Shown: piece by piece, positions 1-9,111 of the stretch
How positions within the stretch are numbered: position 1 is the stretch's first letter
Layout: every line of letters starts with the position of its first letter
NCBI RefSeq assembly: GCF_016714285.1
Contig: NZ_JADJNN010000008.1
Coordinates: 186,001 to 250,000 of the forward strand
DNA: 64,000 bases
Direction: 5' to 3'
Origin: Nannocystis sp.
GTDB lineage: Bacteria; Myxococcota_A; Polyangia; Nannocystales; Nannocystaceae
The notes under the pieces: model-generated
What the model was told of the DNA's origin: nothing
What the model saw: the letters and a program-made list of their open reading frames with translations, nothing else
The model's database searches: none
Program-made: the position numbers and the translations under genes

Positions 1-316
1 GCATCGCCAGCTCGACCTGCAGGTCCGGCAGCGCGGCGCGGACCTGCTCGCACAGCGCCCGGCTGTGCGAGAGCAGCGGCGAACCATCGGGGCCCCAGAT
101 CTTGCGGTAGGCCTCGGCCGAGCGCGCCGGGCGTCTGGGCAGGATGATGAGGTTCAGCAGCAGCCAGCGGCCGATCGCCGAGATGTCGAGCACGCGTGGG
201 TCCGACAGGAACTCACGCAGGTAGCGGCGCACCTCCGGCGCCTGCGGGGCGTCGGGGGTGCCGAGGTTGACGAGGAGGACGCCGACAGTCGAGCTGGGCA
301 TGGCGAGGCGCGCCAT
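1..316 (-). CDS. hemH: Ferrochelatase, N-terminal part (runs off the window edge)
   Basis: Ferrochelatase inserts ferrous iron into protoporphyrin IX, the last step of protoheme synthesis. The reverse strand reads an open frame from an ATG at 316 to the window edge, giving about 105 residues. The start of the mature fold is clear: a GVLLVNLGTPDAP strand-loop, then VRRYLREFLSDPRVLDI and a YRKIWGPDGSPLL segment, which is the family's characteristic N-terminal order. A second in-frame ATG at 301 would give MPSSTVGVLLVNLG and is equally plausible. The catalytic His and Glu lie beyond the edge and cannot be checked. It is transcribed divergently from the phosphopantetheinyl transferase with about 77 bp between the starts. 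Confidence 0.9.
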   Translation of the reverse strand, partial: MARLAMPSSTVGVLLVNLGTPDAPQAPEVRRYLREFLSDPRVLDISAIGRWLLLNLIILPRRPARSAEAYRKIWGPDGSPLLSHSRALCEQVRAALPDLQVELAM

Positions 317-393
317 GGTGGACCTGCGCGGCCGGCCCTGCAACCATCGCGCGCGGCTTGACCGCGGCCCGCGCGGCCTGCCACCGTGCGCGC

Positions 394-1131
394 GTGGCGG
401 ACCTGATCCCGCTCGCCCCTGGCGACGTGCACGTGTGGCTGACGACCCCGGAGTCGATCACCGACCCGGCGCTGCTCGCAAGCTACGCCGGGTGGATGAA
501 CGCCGACGAGACGGCCCGTCACGCCCGCTTCCTGTTCGACCGGCACCGCCACCAGTTCCTGGTCGCCCGCGCCCTCGTGCGCAGCACCCTGTCCCGCTAC
601 GCCGCCGTCGAGCGCCCCGACTGGCGCTTCGTCAAGAACCAGTGGGGCCGCCCGGACATCGACCCGGAGCACGGCCTCGGCGACCTGCGCTTCAACCTCT
701 CGCACACCGACGGCCTGGTCGCGGTGGCGGTCGCCCGCGGCCCCGAGCTCGGCGTCGACGTCGAGGACACCTGGCGTCGCTCGCACACCGACCAGATCGC
801 CGAGCACTTCTTCGCCCCGGCCGAGGTCCAGGCCCTGCGCGCGCTGCCTGCAGATCGCCAGCACGGCCGCTTCTTCGAGCTGTGGACGCTCAAGGAGGCG
901 TACATCAAGGCCCGCGGCATGGGCCTGGCGATCTCGCTGCACGCCTTCGCCTACGCGCTCGACGACGCCGCGATCGGCCTGACGATCGACCCCAGCCTCG
1001 GCGACGACGCGAGCGGCTGGCAGCTGTTCCTGCACGCGCCGACGGAGCGCCACAAGCTCGCGCTCGCGGTGCGCGACCCCGGTGGTACGCCGGCGCAGCT
1101 GCAGATGCGCTGGGTCGTGCCCGGGCCCTGA
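394..1131 (+). CDS. 4'-phosphopantetheinyl transferase (Sfp/AcpT type)
   Basis: The enzyme transfers 4'-phosphopantetheine from coenzyme A to a serine of acyl- or peptidyl-carrier proteins, activating fatty-acid, polyketide or nonribosomal peptide synthases. The Mg-binding motif LGVDVED lies at about residues 117-123, and the second signature, WTLKEAYIKARGMGL, at about 163-177. FNLSHTDGL precedes the first motif, as in Sfp-type enzymes. About 245 residues is the usual length for the group. I chose the GTG at 394 (VADLIPLAPGDVHVWL) because the upstream frame contains only a TTG at 358 and low-complexity sequence. Its carrier-protein partner is not in the window, so primary or secondary metabolism cannot be decided. 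Confidence 0.9.
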   Translation: MADLIPLAPGDVHVWLTTPESITDPALLASYAGWMNADETARHARFLFDRHRHQFLVARALVRSTLSRYAAVERPDWRFVKNQWGRPDIDPEHGLGDLRFNLSHTDGLVAVAVARGPELGVDVEDTWRRSHTDQIAEHFFAPAEVQALRALPADRQHGRFFELWTLKEAYIKARGMGLAISLHAFAYALDDAAIGLTIDPSLGDDASGWQLFLHAPTERHKLALAVRDPGGTPAQLQMRWVVPGP

Positions 1132-1315
1132 GCGACTCGCCGGCCAGCGCCGCGGCGATCGCCGCGACCAGAGCGGAGCGACTCGCCGGCCAGCGCCGCG
1201 GCGATCGCCGCGACGAGAGCGGAGCGACTCGCCGGCCAGCGCCGCGGCGATCGCTGTGGCCAGGCGCCGGGCCTGAGCTACTCGCCGGCCAGCTCCGAGG
1301 CGATCGCCGCGGCCA
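1131..1315. repeat. 46-bp tandem repeat derived from the 3' end of glgB
   Basis: Three 46-bp units, starting at 1131, 1177 and 1223, fill the space between the convergent PPTase and glgB stops. Each begins AGCGACTCGCCGGCCAGC and ends near GAGCGG; the third is degenerate at its end. The same sequence with a few changes forms the last codons and stop of glgB (from about 1275), so the array looks like tandem copies of the glgB terminus added downstream of its stop codon. The first unit also overlaps the PPTase stop codon. Confidence 0.85.
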
Positions 1316-3731
1316 CGCGGGCGACCCGCGCGGCGGCCTCGGCGGCCTCACGTGCCGCTTCAGCCGTTGCCTCCGCGGCCTCGGCCTCGCGCGCCAGATC
1401 TTCGGCCGCGGCCGCCGTCTCGCGGGCGATTCGCTCGGCCCGGTGGCGCTCGGCCGCGACGCGCAGCTCGCCCGCCTCCGGCCCGCGCAGCAGCAGGCAA
1501 GTCAGCGGGGGCAGGGTGATGCGCAGCGAGAAGGGCCGATCGTGGGCTGGCTCGGGCTCGGCCTCGAAGCTGTCTGCCAGCGACACGATCGCCGTCTGTT
1601 CATCGCCGCTGTAGGCCGCCGCGTCGCTGCGATCGATCAGGGTCCAGCGCCCCTCGGCGGGCACGCCGATGCGCTGCTCCGTCCACGTCACCGGGGTGAA
1701 GTTCAGGGCCACGAGCATCACCGGTCCGCGGCTCGGCAGGCGCATGTACACCGCCAGGCTGCGCTGGCGATCGTCGACCACCATCCACTCGAAGCCCGCG
1801 GGATCGTGGTCGAGCTCGTGCAGCGCCGGGTCGGCGCGGTAGAGCTGGGCCACGCGACGCAGCCAGCGCAGCGCGCCCGCGTGCGCCGGCGATCGGAGCA
1901 GCTCCCAGTCGAGCTCGCGCTCGTGGCTCCACTCGCGCACCTGGCCGAACTCGCCGCCCATGAACAGCAGCTTGCGGCCCGGCGTGCTGAACATGTACCC
2001 GAGCAGCAGGCGCAGGCCGGCGAACTTCGCGGGCGTGTCCCCGTACATCTTGCGGATCAGCGAGCCCTTGCCGTGCACGACCTCGTCGTGCGACAGCGGC
2101 AGCATGTAGCGCTCGTTGTACGCGTACCACATGCGAAAGGTCAGCTCGTTGTGGTGCTGCGCGCGCGTGACGGGGTCGCGGCCGAGGTAGCGCAGGCTGT
2201 CGTGCATCCAGCCCATGTCCCACTTGAGATCGAAGCCGAGGCCGCCGCGCTCGACCGGGCCGGTGACCAGCGGCCACGCCGTCGACTCCTCCGCGATCGT
2301 GATCACGCCCGGGTGGCGCGCGTGGATCGTCTGGTTCAGCGCCCGCAGGAAGGCGACCGCCTCGAGGTTCTCGCGCCCGCCGTGCGCGTTCGGCTGCCAC
2401 TGGCCGGGCTGACGCGAGTAGTCGAGGTAGAGCATCGAGGCCACCGCGTCGACCCGGATCGCGTCGACGTGATAGCGCTCGATCCACATGGACGCGGAGC
2501 TGAGCAGGAAGGCCCGCACCTCGTGGCGCCCGTGGTTGAAGATCAGCGTGTTCCAGTCCGGGTGCACGCCGCGGCTCGGGTCGCGGTGCTCGTAGAGATA
2601 GGTGCCGTCGAAGCGGTGCAGCCCGTGCGCGTCGCCCGGGAAGTGGCCCGGCACCCAGTCGAGGATCACCCCGATCTCGGCGCGGTGCAGCTCGTCGATC
2701 AGGTACATCAGCGCCTGCGGCCCGCCGTAGCGGGCGCTCGGGGCGAAGTAGCCGCTGGTCTGGTAGCCCCACGATCCGTAGAAGGGGTGCTCGGTGAGCG
2801 GCATGAACTCGACGTGGGTGAAGCCCAGCGCCCGCACGTGCGCGACCAGCTTCGCCGCGATCTCGCGGTAGCCGAGCCACGCGCCCTCGGGCCCGCGCAG
2901 CCACGAGCCGAGGTGCAGCTCGTAGACCGAGATCGGCGCGTGTCGACCTTGCCGCGCGGCCCGCTCGCGCAGCCACGCGTCGTCGCGCCAGGCGTACTCG
3001 AGGTCGGCGATCCGCGAGGCCGTGTGCGGCGGCAGCTCCGTGGCCAGCGCGCAGGGGTCGGCCTTGTCGAGCACCTCGCCGCGCATCCCGATCACACGGT
3101 ACTTGTAGAGCATCCCGACCGCCGCCTCGGCGACGCGCCCGATCCACAGCCCGCCGCCGCCGCGCGCGAGCGGGTGGCGGAAGGGGTCCCAGTCGTTCCA
3201 CTCGCCGATCACGCTGACGTGGCGCGCGTTCGGGGCCCACACCGCGAACTGCACGCCGCCCTCGGCGAGCAGCTGCGCGCCGAGCTTTTCATACAACCGC
3301 AGGTGCGTGCCCTCGGCGAGGTAGTGCAGGTCGTCGGCGCTGATGCTGGGGTCTTGGGTCGGCCGCGCGAGGTAAAGCCGCGGATCTGCGGGCGCCTCGG
3401 GCACCTCGGGTACCTCGTCGGGCAGATACAAGATGGCGTCCGCGCTGGCCGCGAGCACCTCGGCGGGGCTGTCCTTCGGGACAGGTACATCGTCGCCGAG
3501 GTACACGATCGCCTCGGTCTGCACGGCCACCTCATCGCCCGAGACGTCGACTGTCACCGCGGCCTCGGCCTCCGCCTCGGCCTGCTCCGGCCTGGCCTTC
3601 GGGACAGGTGCATCGTCGGGCAGGTACAGGATCGAGTCGGCGTTGCTGGCCAGCACCGCCGCTGCCCTGGGCTTCGCCCGCGCCGTGCCCTGCTTCGTCT
3701 CCCTCGATGGTTGCCGCGGACGCTTGCTCAT
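1278..3731 (-). CDS. glgB: 1,4-alpha-glucan branching enzyme
   Basis: It makes alpha-1,6 branches in glycogen by cutting an alpha-1,4 chain and re-attaching it. The CBM48/GH13 fold starts near residue 145 (EGTHLRLYEKLGAQ). GH13 motifs are all present: DWVPGHFPGD, the nucleophile Asp in DAIRVDAVASM (about 426), the acid Glu in TIAEEST (about 480), and LPLSHDEVVHGK. At 817 residues it is longer than usual (about 630-730). The extra length is an N-terminal region with three copies of an I-x-Y-L-x-D-D/E-x-P-x-P-K unit (about residues 31-45, 72-86, 97-111) and an Ala/Glu-rich C-terminal tail predicted to be helical. It lies 142 bp downstream of glgX on the same strand. Confidence 0.96.
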   Translation of the reverse strand: MSKRPRQPSRETKQGTARAKPRAAAVLASNADSILYLPDDAPVPKARPEQAEAEAEAAVTVDVSGDEVAVQTEAIVYLGDDVPVPKDSPAEVLAASADAILYLPDEVPEVPEAPADPRLYLARPTQDPSISADDLHYLAEGTHLRLYEKLGAQLLAEGGVQFAVWAPNARHVSVIGEWNDWDPFRHPLARGGGGLWIGRVAEAAVGMLYKYRVIGMRGEVLDKADPCALATELPPHTASRIADLEYAWRDDAWLRERAARQGRHAPISVYELHLGSWLRGPEGAWLGYREIAAKLVAHVRALGFTHVEFMPLTEHPFYGSWGYQTSGYFAPSARYGGPQALMYLIDELHRAEIGVILDWVPGHFPGDAHGLHRFDGTYLYEHRDPSRGVHPDWNTLIFNHGRHEVRAFLLSSASMWIERYHVDAIRVDAVASMLYLDYSRQPGQWQPNAHGGRENLEAVAFLRALNQTIHARHPGVITIAEESTAWPLVTGPVERGGLGFDLKWDMGWMHDSLRYLGRDPVTRAQHHNELTFRMWYAYNERYMLPLSHDEVVHGKGSLIRKMYGDTPAKFAGLRLLLGYMFSTPGRKLLFMGGEFGQVREWSHERELDWELLRSPAHAGALRWLRRVAQLYRADPALHELDHDPAGFEWMVVDDRQRSLAVYMRLPSRGPVMLVALNFTPVTWTEQRIGVPAEGRWTLIDRSDAAAYSGDEQTAIVSLADSFEAEPEPAHDRPFSLRITLPPLTCLLLRGPEAGELRVAAERHRAERIARETAAAAEDLAREAEAAEATAEAAREAAEAAARVARVAAAIASELAGE

Positions 3732-3873
3732 GCCACCTCGTCGGACGCGCTTTTACCGGGGAGCCGCCGCGAAGAGAACCCTGACGCGTGAATTTTCGGT
3801 CACGGCCTCGCCGCGGTCTGCGGACGGGCGCCCCCAACGGCGCCGGCAGCTGTGCCCCATCGGTGTGGGCGGC

Positions 3874-5976
3874 TCAGGTCGCCGCGGTGATCCACAGCAC
3901 CACCAGCGAACGCGGCGCCATCTCGTAGTGCGTCTGTCCAGCGTTCAGCGGCAGCGCGACGGTCTCGGCCACCCGCGTGTCGATCAGCCGCGCCCACGCC
4001 GACGCGACCGGCGGCAGGGCGAAGTGCAACGGTTTGGCCGATCCGTTGATCAACACGAGGAAGCTCTCGCCGTGCAGCGTCGCGCCCGGACCGATCGCGT
4101 CGCCGATCGCGTCGCCGCCGAGCAGCATCCCGAGCGCCTTGCCCGTCGACCAGTCCTCCGGGCGCAGCTCCCCGCCCTCGGGTCGCAACCAGCACAGGTC
4201 GCGCAGGCGACTGCCCGGCAGGCCCGCGCCGGTGAAGAAGTGGCCGCGGCGCAGCACCGCCGCCTGGCGCAGGCGCAGCGCGTGGCGGAAGAACGCCAGG
4301 GTCTCCGCGTCGGCCGCGGCCCAGTCGATCCACGACACCCGGTTGTCCTGACAGTAGGCGTTGTTGTTGCCGCCCTGGCTGCGACCCAGCTCGTCGCCCG
4401 CGCACAGCATCGGCACGCCGAGCGACACCGCCAGGGTCGCCGCGAAGTTGCGGACCATCCGCGCCCGCGTGGCGGCGATGTCCGGATCGTCGCTCGGACC
4501 CTCGACGCCCCAGTGGGCCGCCAGCTCGTCGTCGCGGCCGTCGCGGTTGCCCTCGCCGTTGGCCTCGTTGCGCTTGCGCGTGTACGAGACCAGGTCGCGC
4601 AGGGTGAAGCCGTCGTGACAGGTCACGTAGTTGATGCTCGTGTGCGGCCCGCGTCCGGGTCGCTGGAACAGGTCGGACGATCCGCTGAGGCGGTACGCCA
4701 GCTCGCCGAGCTGGCCCGGATCGCCGCGCCAGAACCGGCGCACGCCGTCGCGGTAGCGGTCGTTCCACTCGCGCCACGGCGGCGGGAAGCCGCCGAGCTG
4801 GTAGCCCCCGGGGCCTGTGTCCCACGGCTCGGCGATCAGCTTCACCCCGCGCAGGACCGGGTCCTGATGCAGCGCCGCCAGGAAGGCGCTGGCCCGCTCG
4901 ACCTCCGCGCCGCGCCGCGACAGCGCCGGCGCCAGGTCGAAGCGAAACCCGTCGACGTGCATCTCGGTCACCCAGTAGCGCAGGCTGTCGAGCACCAGCT
5001 GCAGCGTCTGCGGGTGGCGCAGGTTCAGGGTGTTGCCGCAGCCGGTGAAGTCGATCGTCCGCCGCGGGTCGTCGGGGTCGAGCAGGTAGTAGCTGCGGTT
5101 GTCGAGCCCGCGCAGCGACAGCATCGGACCGTTCGCCCCGCCCTCGCAGCTGTGGTTGTAGACCACGTCGAGCAGCACCTCGATGCCCGCGGCGTGCAGC
5201 GCCTTCACCATCGCCTTGAACTCATGCACGGCTGCCCCGGGCCGGCGGTCGTGGGCGTAGCGGGCGCTCGGGGCGAAGAAGCCGAGCGTGCTGTAGCCCC
5301 AGTAGTTGACCCGCCCGCGCTGCTGCAGGTGCGGCTCGTCGAAGATCTCGTGCACCGGCAACAACTCCACCGCCGTCACCCCGAGCGATCGCAGGTGCTC
5401 GATCACCGGCGTCGTCGCCAGCCCCATGTAGCTCCCGCGCAGCCGCGGTGGCACGCCGGGGTGCAGCTGCGTCATGCCCTTCACGTGCAGCTCGTAGATC
5501 AGCGTCTCGCTCCACGGCCGTCGCGGCGGCCGGTCGTCGCCCCAGTCGAAGTCGTCGGCCAGCGCGACGCACTTCGGGGCCATCGCCGCGTTGCAGCGCT
5601 CCAGCAGCGTCGGCTCGGGGCCACCCGCCAGCACCGGCGGCGCCTCGCTCGGCCAGGCGATCGCCCGCGCGTAGGGATCGACCAGCAGCCGCTGCGGGTC
5701 GTGCAGCAGCCCCGCCTCCGGCGCGAAGGTCCCGTGCGCCTTGAGCCCGTACAGCTGGCCGGCCACCAGCCCCGGCAGAAACCCGTGGTGCACGTGCCCG
5801 CTGCGCCCCGGCAGGGCGATCGTCGCCGAGGGTGCCGCGTCGACCCCGGTGAACAGGCACACGTCGATCCGCGAGGCCGTCGACGAGTAGACGGCGACGT
5901 TGATCCCACCCGCCTCACAGTGCGCCCCCAGCGGCTGGTCTGCGCCCGGCAGCGCCCTCAACACAGGTCCTGACAT
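3874..5976 (-). CDS. glgX: Glycogen debranching enzyme (isoamylase type)
   Basis: GlgX hydrolyses alpha-1,6 linkages of phosphorylase-limited glycogen. A CBM48-like N-terminal domain (YSSTASRIDVCLF) is followed by the GH13 barrel. Visible motifs are DVVYNHSCEG, the nucleophile region DGFRFDLAP (about 345-353), the acid/base Glu in KLIAEPWD (about 380), and TCHDGFTLRDL (about 452). GDELGRSQGGNNNAYCQDN near the C terminus is typical of GlgX/TreX. I chose the ATG at 5976 (MSGPVLRALPGADQPLG), giving 700 residues; the open frame extends upstream, but that part is basic low-complexity sequence overlapping the divergent malQ leader. It is probably co-transcribed with glgB and divergent from malQ, forming a glycogen-breakdown and remodelling block. 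Confidence 0.95.
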   Translation of the reverse strand: MSGPVLRALPGADQPLGAHCEAGGINVAVYSSTASRIDVCLFTGVDAAPSATIALPGRSGHVHHGFLPGLVAGQLYGLKAHGTFAPEAGLLHDPQRLLVDPYARAIAWPSEAPPVLAGGPEPTLLERCNAAMAPKCVALADDFDWGDDRPPRRPWSETLIYELHVKGMTQLHPGVPPRLRGSYMGLATTPVIEHLRSLGVTAVELLPVHEIFDEPHLQQRGRVNYWGYSTLGFFAPSARYAHDRRPGAAVHEFKAMVKALHAAGIEVLLDVVYNHSCEGGANGPMLSLRGLDNRSYYLLDPDDPRRTIDFTGCGNTLNLRHPQTLQLVLDSLRYWVTEMHVDGFRFDLAPALSRRGAEVERASAFLAALHQDPVLRGVKLIAEPWDTGPGGYQLGGFPPPWREWNDRYRDGVRRFWRGDPGQLGELAYRLSGSSDLFQRPGRGPHTSINYVTCHDGFTLRDLVSYTRKRNEANGEGNRDGRDDELAAHWGVEGPSDDPDIAATRARMVRNFAATLAVSLGVPMLCAGDELGRSQGGNNNAYCQDNRVSWIDWAAADAETLAFFRHALRLRQAAVLRRGHFFTGAGLPGSRLRDLCWLRPEGGELRPEDWSTGKALGMLLGGDAIGDAIGPGATLHGESFLVLINGSAKPLHFALPPVASAWARLIDTRVAETVALPLNAGQTHYEMAPRSLVVLWITAAT

Positions 5977-6086
5977 CGTGGCGAGCACTGTATCGTCGGC
6001 GCAGCGCCGCCGCGCGTGAGCGCCGCGACGCCGCCGACCCCCGCTTTTTGCTTGCGGGCCATGGCCCAGCTGATACCTCCGTCGCC

Positions 6087-7715
6087 ATGAACGCCTCGCC
6101 CTCACCCGCGCGCCGGATCGTCGGCGTCACCGTGCCGCTGTTCTCGCTGCGCAGCGCCAGCTCGTGGGGCATCGGCGAGATCGGCGACCTGCCGGCGCTC
6201 GCCCGCCTGCTCGCGCCCGCCGGCGTCGGCCTGATCCAGCTGCTCCCGATCAACGAGATCGCCGGCGGCAACACCTCGCCCTACGGCGCCCTCTCGGCCT
6301 TCGGCATCGACCCGATGTACATCAGCCTCACCGCCGTCGATGACCTGCGCGCGCTCGCCAACGTCGAGGCGCTCGGCCACGACGGCGCGCGCCGCCTCGA
6401 CGCCCTGCGCGCCGCCCCCGGCGTCGACTACGAGGCCGTCCGCGAGCTCAAGCGCCACGCCCTGATCGCCGGCCTCAAGCGCTTTCATCACCACGAGCTG
6501 CGGGCCCACACCCCGACCCCGCGGGCCCGCAGCTTCCACGCCTTCGTCGCCGCCCACCGCGGCTGGCTCGACGCCTACGCCCTCTACCGCGCGATCAAGG
6601 ACGACCAGCACGGCAAGCCGTGGTGGGAGTGGCCGGCCCCGCTGCGCGAGCGCGAGGCCGCGGCGCTGCGCCAGGAGGAGGCCCGCCTCGGCGACGCGGT
6701 CCTCTACTTCAAGTACGTCCAGTGGCTCGCGCACAGCCAGTGGGCCGACGCCCGCGCCGCGCTGCGCCACCAGGGCGTCGAGATCATGGGCGACCTCCCC
6801 TTCATGGTCGACCGCGACTCCGCCGACGTCTGGGCCGAGCGCCGCGAGTTTCGCCTCGACATGTCGGTCGGCTGCCCCGCCGATCAGTTCGACGAGGACG
6901 GCCAGGACTGGGGCCTGCCGCCCTACTACTGGGGCGTCATGGCCGGCAACGACTTCGCCTGGCTGCGCCGCCGCGCCCGCTACAGCGGCGAGCTCTACGA
7001 CCGCTTCCGCGTCGACCACCTGGTCGGCTTCTTCCGCACCGCGATGCGCCCCTACGACGCCCGCCGCGACGCCAAGGGCAAGCTGGTCCCCGCCCGCTTC
7101 GACCCGCCCGACGAGCACAGCCAGCGCCTCCACGGCGAGCGCGTGGTCGGGGCCATGATCGCCGCGGCCGCGGAGACCGGCGCCCGCCTGGTCGCCGAGG
7201 ACCTCGGCTCCGTCCCCGGGTACGTCGGCCCCGCGCTCGCCAAGCTCGGCGCCCCCGGCTACCGCGTGCTCATCTGGGAGAAGGACGGCGAGGTCTTCCG
7301 CGACCCCGCCAGCTACCCCGCCCGCAGCGTCGCCTGCTTCGGCACCCACGACACCGCCCCGGTCGCCGCGTGGTGGACCCACCTCTCGGAGCCCGAGCGC
7401 GCCGCGGCGCTCCAGCTACCTGTCCTTCGCGACATGTCCCCGGCGCCAGGCAAGCGCTTCACCGTCGACCTGCACGCCGCGCTCTTGCGCCTGATCTGCG
7501 GCGCCGGCTCCGAGCTGGTGCTGCTGCTCCTGCAGGACCTGCTCGGCACCCGCGACCGCATCAACGTCCCCGGCACCGTCAAGCCGAGCAACTGGACCTA
7601 CCGCCTGCCCAAGCCGATCGAGGCGATGGCCAGCGACCGCAGCGTCCGTGCTGCCCTGACCCGCCTCGGCGCCGCCATCGACGCCACCCACCGCGACCGC
7701 CCGCGCCCACACTAG
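6087..7715 (+). CDS. malQ: 4-alpha-glucanotransferase (amylomaltase)
   Basis: This GH77 enzyme disproportionates maltodextrins, moving glucan chains between acceptors with release of glucose. It would process the short oligosaccharides left by GlgX. GH77 hallmarks are present: LFSLRSASSWGIGEIGDL at the N terminus, SPYGALSAFGIDPMYI, the nucleophile region RVDHLVGFFR, the acid Glu in LVAEDLGSVP, and NVPGTVKPSNWTYRLP near the end. I chose the ATG at 6087 (MNASPSPARRIVGV), which gives 542 residues; the frame is open from 6048, but the added residues are not conserved-looking. It is divergent from glgX, with about 110 bp between the starts that must carry both promoters. Confidence 0.95.
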   Translation: MNASPSPARRIVGVTVPLFSLRSASSWGIGEIGDLPALARLLAPAGVGLIQLLPINEIAGGNTSPYGALSAFGIDPMYISLTAVDDLRALANVEALGHDGARRLDALRAAPGVDYEAVRELKRHALIAGLKRFHHHELRAHTPTPRARSFHAFVAAHRGWLDAYALYRAIKDDQHGKPWWEWPAPLREREAAALRQEEARLGDAVLYFKYVQWLAHSQWADARAALRHQGVEIMGDLPFMVDRDSADVWAERREFRLDMSVGCPADQFDEDGQDWGLPPYYWGVMAGNDFAWLRRRARYSGELYDRFRVDHLVGFFRTAMRPYDARRDAKGKLVPARFDPPDEHSQRLHGERVVGAMIAAAAETGARLVAEDLGSVPGYVGPALAKLGAPGYRVLIWEKDGEVFRDPASYPARSVACFGTHDTAPVAAWWTHLSEPERAAALQLPVLRDMSPAPGKRFTVDLHAALLRLICGAGSELVLLLLQDLLGTRDRINVPGTVKPSNWTYRLPKPIEAMASDRSVRAALTRLGAAIDATHRDRPRPH

Positions 7716-7752
7716 GCGCGGGGGTCGACTGCGCCGCTCACACGAACGCGAA

Positions 7753-8676
7753 TCAGCCCGGCAGCACGCAGATGCCGACGTTCTCGTAGCCCGGGAACGC
7801 CATCATGTAGAAGGGCACGCACTCCTCCGCGCCGGTGCAGGTCATCTCGTCGAGCGCGCAGAAGGGGGCGCAACAGCCGTACTCCATCGTCACGCAGCCC
7901 TCCTGAGTGGCCGCCTCGGCACAGTTGAGGCCGGGCAAGCAGGCGTTGGCGAAGCTGCACGCATCGCCGTCCATGCCGCCGTTCTTCGGGTCGGGCGTGA
8001 AGCAGAACCCCGGCGGTCCCGACATGCTGTCGCCGTAGCACGCGCCCTGACCGGGGCAGTCCTGCAGCAAGGGATCGCAGAGCGACAGGCAGATCGGCAG
8101 GGTCCCCTCGTTCGCGTCGGCGAAGCACAGGCCGTCGCCATTCGACGTGTTGGGACAGTCCAGATCCTTCGAGCAGTACTCGACGCAGGCGCCGTTCTTC
8201 AGCTCGGCGTCGACGCTGAGGCAGATGAGCCCCTTCGCGCAGTTGTCGATGCCGCTGAACATGTCCATTCCCTCGACGGCGCAGTCGTCACCGGCCTGGC
8301 CCGTTCCCATCACTGGCACGCACTTGTTGGCGTTCCACGCGTCGCCGGGGATCTTGCCGTAGGACGTACACTTCGATCCTTCCGGGCAGTCCTGCTGGAT
8401 CGCGTCGCACTCGACGTTAACTCCGCCCGTCGGATCGTCCGTGGTCGACGCGTCCGTGGTCGGCGTGTCCGTGGTCGGCGTGTCCGTGGTCGGTGTGTCG
8501 GTGGTGGTGCCCGCGTCGCCTGTGGTGCCCGGATCGCTGGTCGGGGTGCTGGTGGCGCCGTCTGTGGCGCCGCCGCTCGACCCCTCCGACGCCGTCATCC
8601 CCTTGTCGTCGCCGCACGCAGCCGCGACCAGACAGACCAACCCAAACGCGCGTAAATGCCCAATTTTATTCATCAT
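7753..8676 (-). CDS. Cys-rich lipoprotein of unknown function
   Basis: A predicted outer-membrane or periplasmic lipoprotein: a basic N terminus, hydrophobic core and lipobox LVAAAC with the acylated Cys at about residue 21. A Ser/Thr/Gly/Asp linker follows, containing a tandem TTDTP run (8440-8515 in DNA). The remaining roughly 200 residues hold about twenty cysteines, spaced as in disulfide-rich domains (DCPEGSKCTSYG, NCAKGLICLS, CCAPFCALDEMTCTG). Proteins of this style are abundant in Nannocystis-type genomes; no enzymatic motif is visible. Two Met codons stand in tandem at the start, with AAGGGA upstream as ribosome-binding site. It converges with malQ, with only 37 bp between the stops. 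Confidence 0.88.
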   Translation of the reverse strand: MMNKIGHLRAFGLVCLVAAACGDDKGMTASEGSSGGATDGATSTPTSDPGTTGDAGTTTDTPTTDTPTTDTPTTDASTTDDPTGGVNVECDAIQQDCPEGSKCTSYGKIPGDAWNANKCVPVMGTGQAGDDCAVEGMDMFSGIDNCAKGLICLSVDAELKNGACVEYCSKDLDCPNTSNGDGLCFADANEGTLPICLSLCDPLLQDCPGQGACYGDSMSGPPGFCFTPDPKNGGMDGDACSFANACLPGLNCAEAATQEGCVTMEYGCCAPFCALDEMTCTGAEECVPFYMMAFPGYENVGICVLPG

Positions 8677-8765
8677 CCCAATCCCTTTCGCCGGCCCTCA
8701 GATCATCACGCCGGACCCCGCCGCGTCAACCCACCTGTCCTTCGTGCCAGCCGCGGCCCCCGTGT

Positions 8766-8825
8766 CCCCCATGACCCCCATGACCCCCATGACCCCCATG
8801 ACCCATGACCCCATGACCGCATGAC
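8766..8825. repeat. 10-bp tandem repeat (CATGACCCCC)
   Basis: About six units of CATGACCCCC, the last ones shortened to 7-9 bp, lie upstream of the Cys-rich lipoprotein start. The array is part of a 435-bp gene-free stretch (8677-9111) between two divergent lipoprotein genes. The rest of that stretch holds one AT-richer patch near 8970-8990 and a possible promoter at 9063; nothing else was recognised. Confidence 0.8.
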
Positions 8826-9062
8826 CAAAGTGACAGGCCCCGACGACTCGCCCGACCGCCCCGCAGCTCAGTCGTCCGATCCCTGAAGCCCACGACCGGC
8901 ATCCCGTCCAGCCGCGATCTCCCGGCCCTTCCGAGGTCCACGGCCATCATTCCTCGCATCTTCGTTTCACATGCAGATATTTACGTAGTTCATCGCACGA
9001 TGCTGGGCCTCACTGCGCTCCGCCCATGCACCCGTCCCGCTGGAAGCCAGCGTGAAGCCCTC

Positions 9063-9091
9063 TTGAAGTGGGCGAGCGACTGACGTATGCG
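9063..9091 (+). promoter_or_regulatory. Possible sigma-70-like promoter of the VWA lipoprotein gene
   Basis: TTGAAG and TATGCG are separated by 17 bp, and the start codon lies about 20 bp downstream of the second box. This is one match in GC-rich DNA and rests only on spacing and box similarity. Confidence 0.25.
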
Positions 9092-9111
9092 CGGTGCTGG
9101 AGTCTCCGCCC

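Noticed and set aside
258..3791. Forward open frame of 1177 codons opposite PPTase and glgB
   Set aside because: It is antisense to clear enzyme genes, Arg/Pro/Ala-biased and without motifs; a high-GC shadow.
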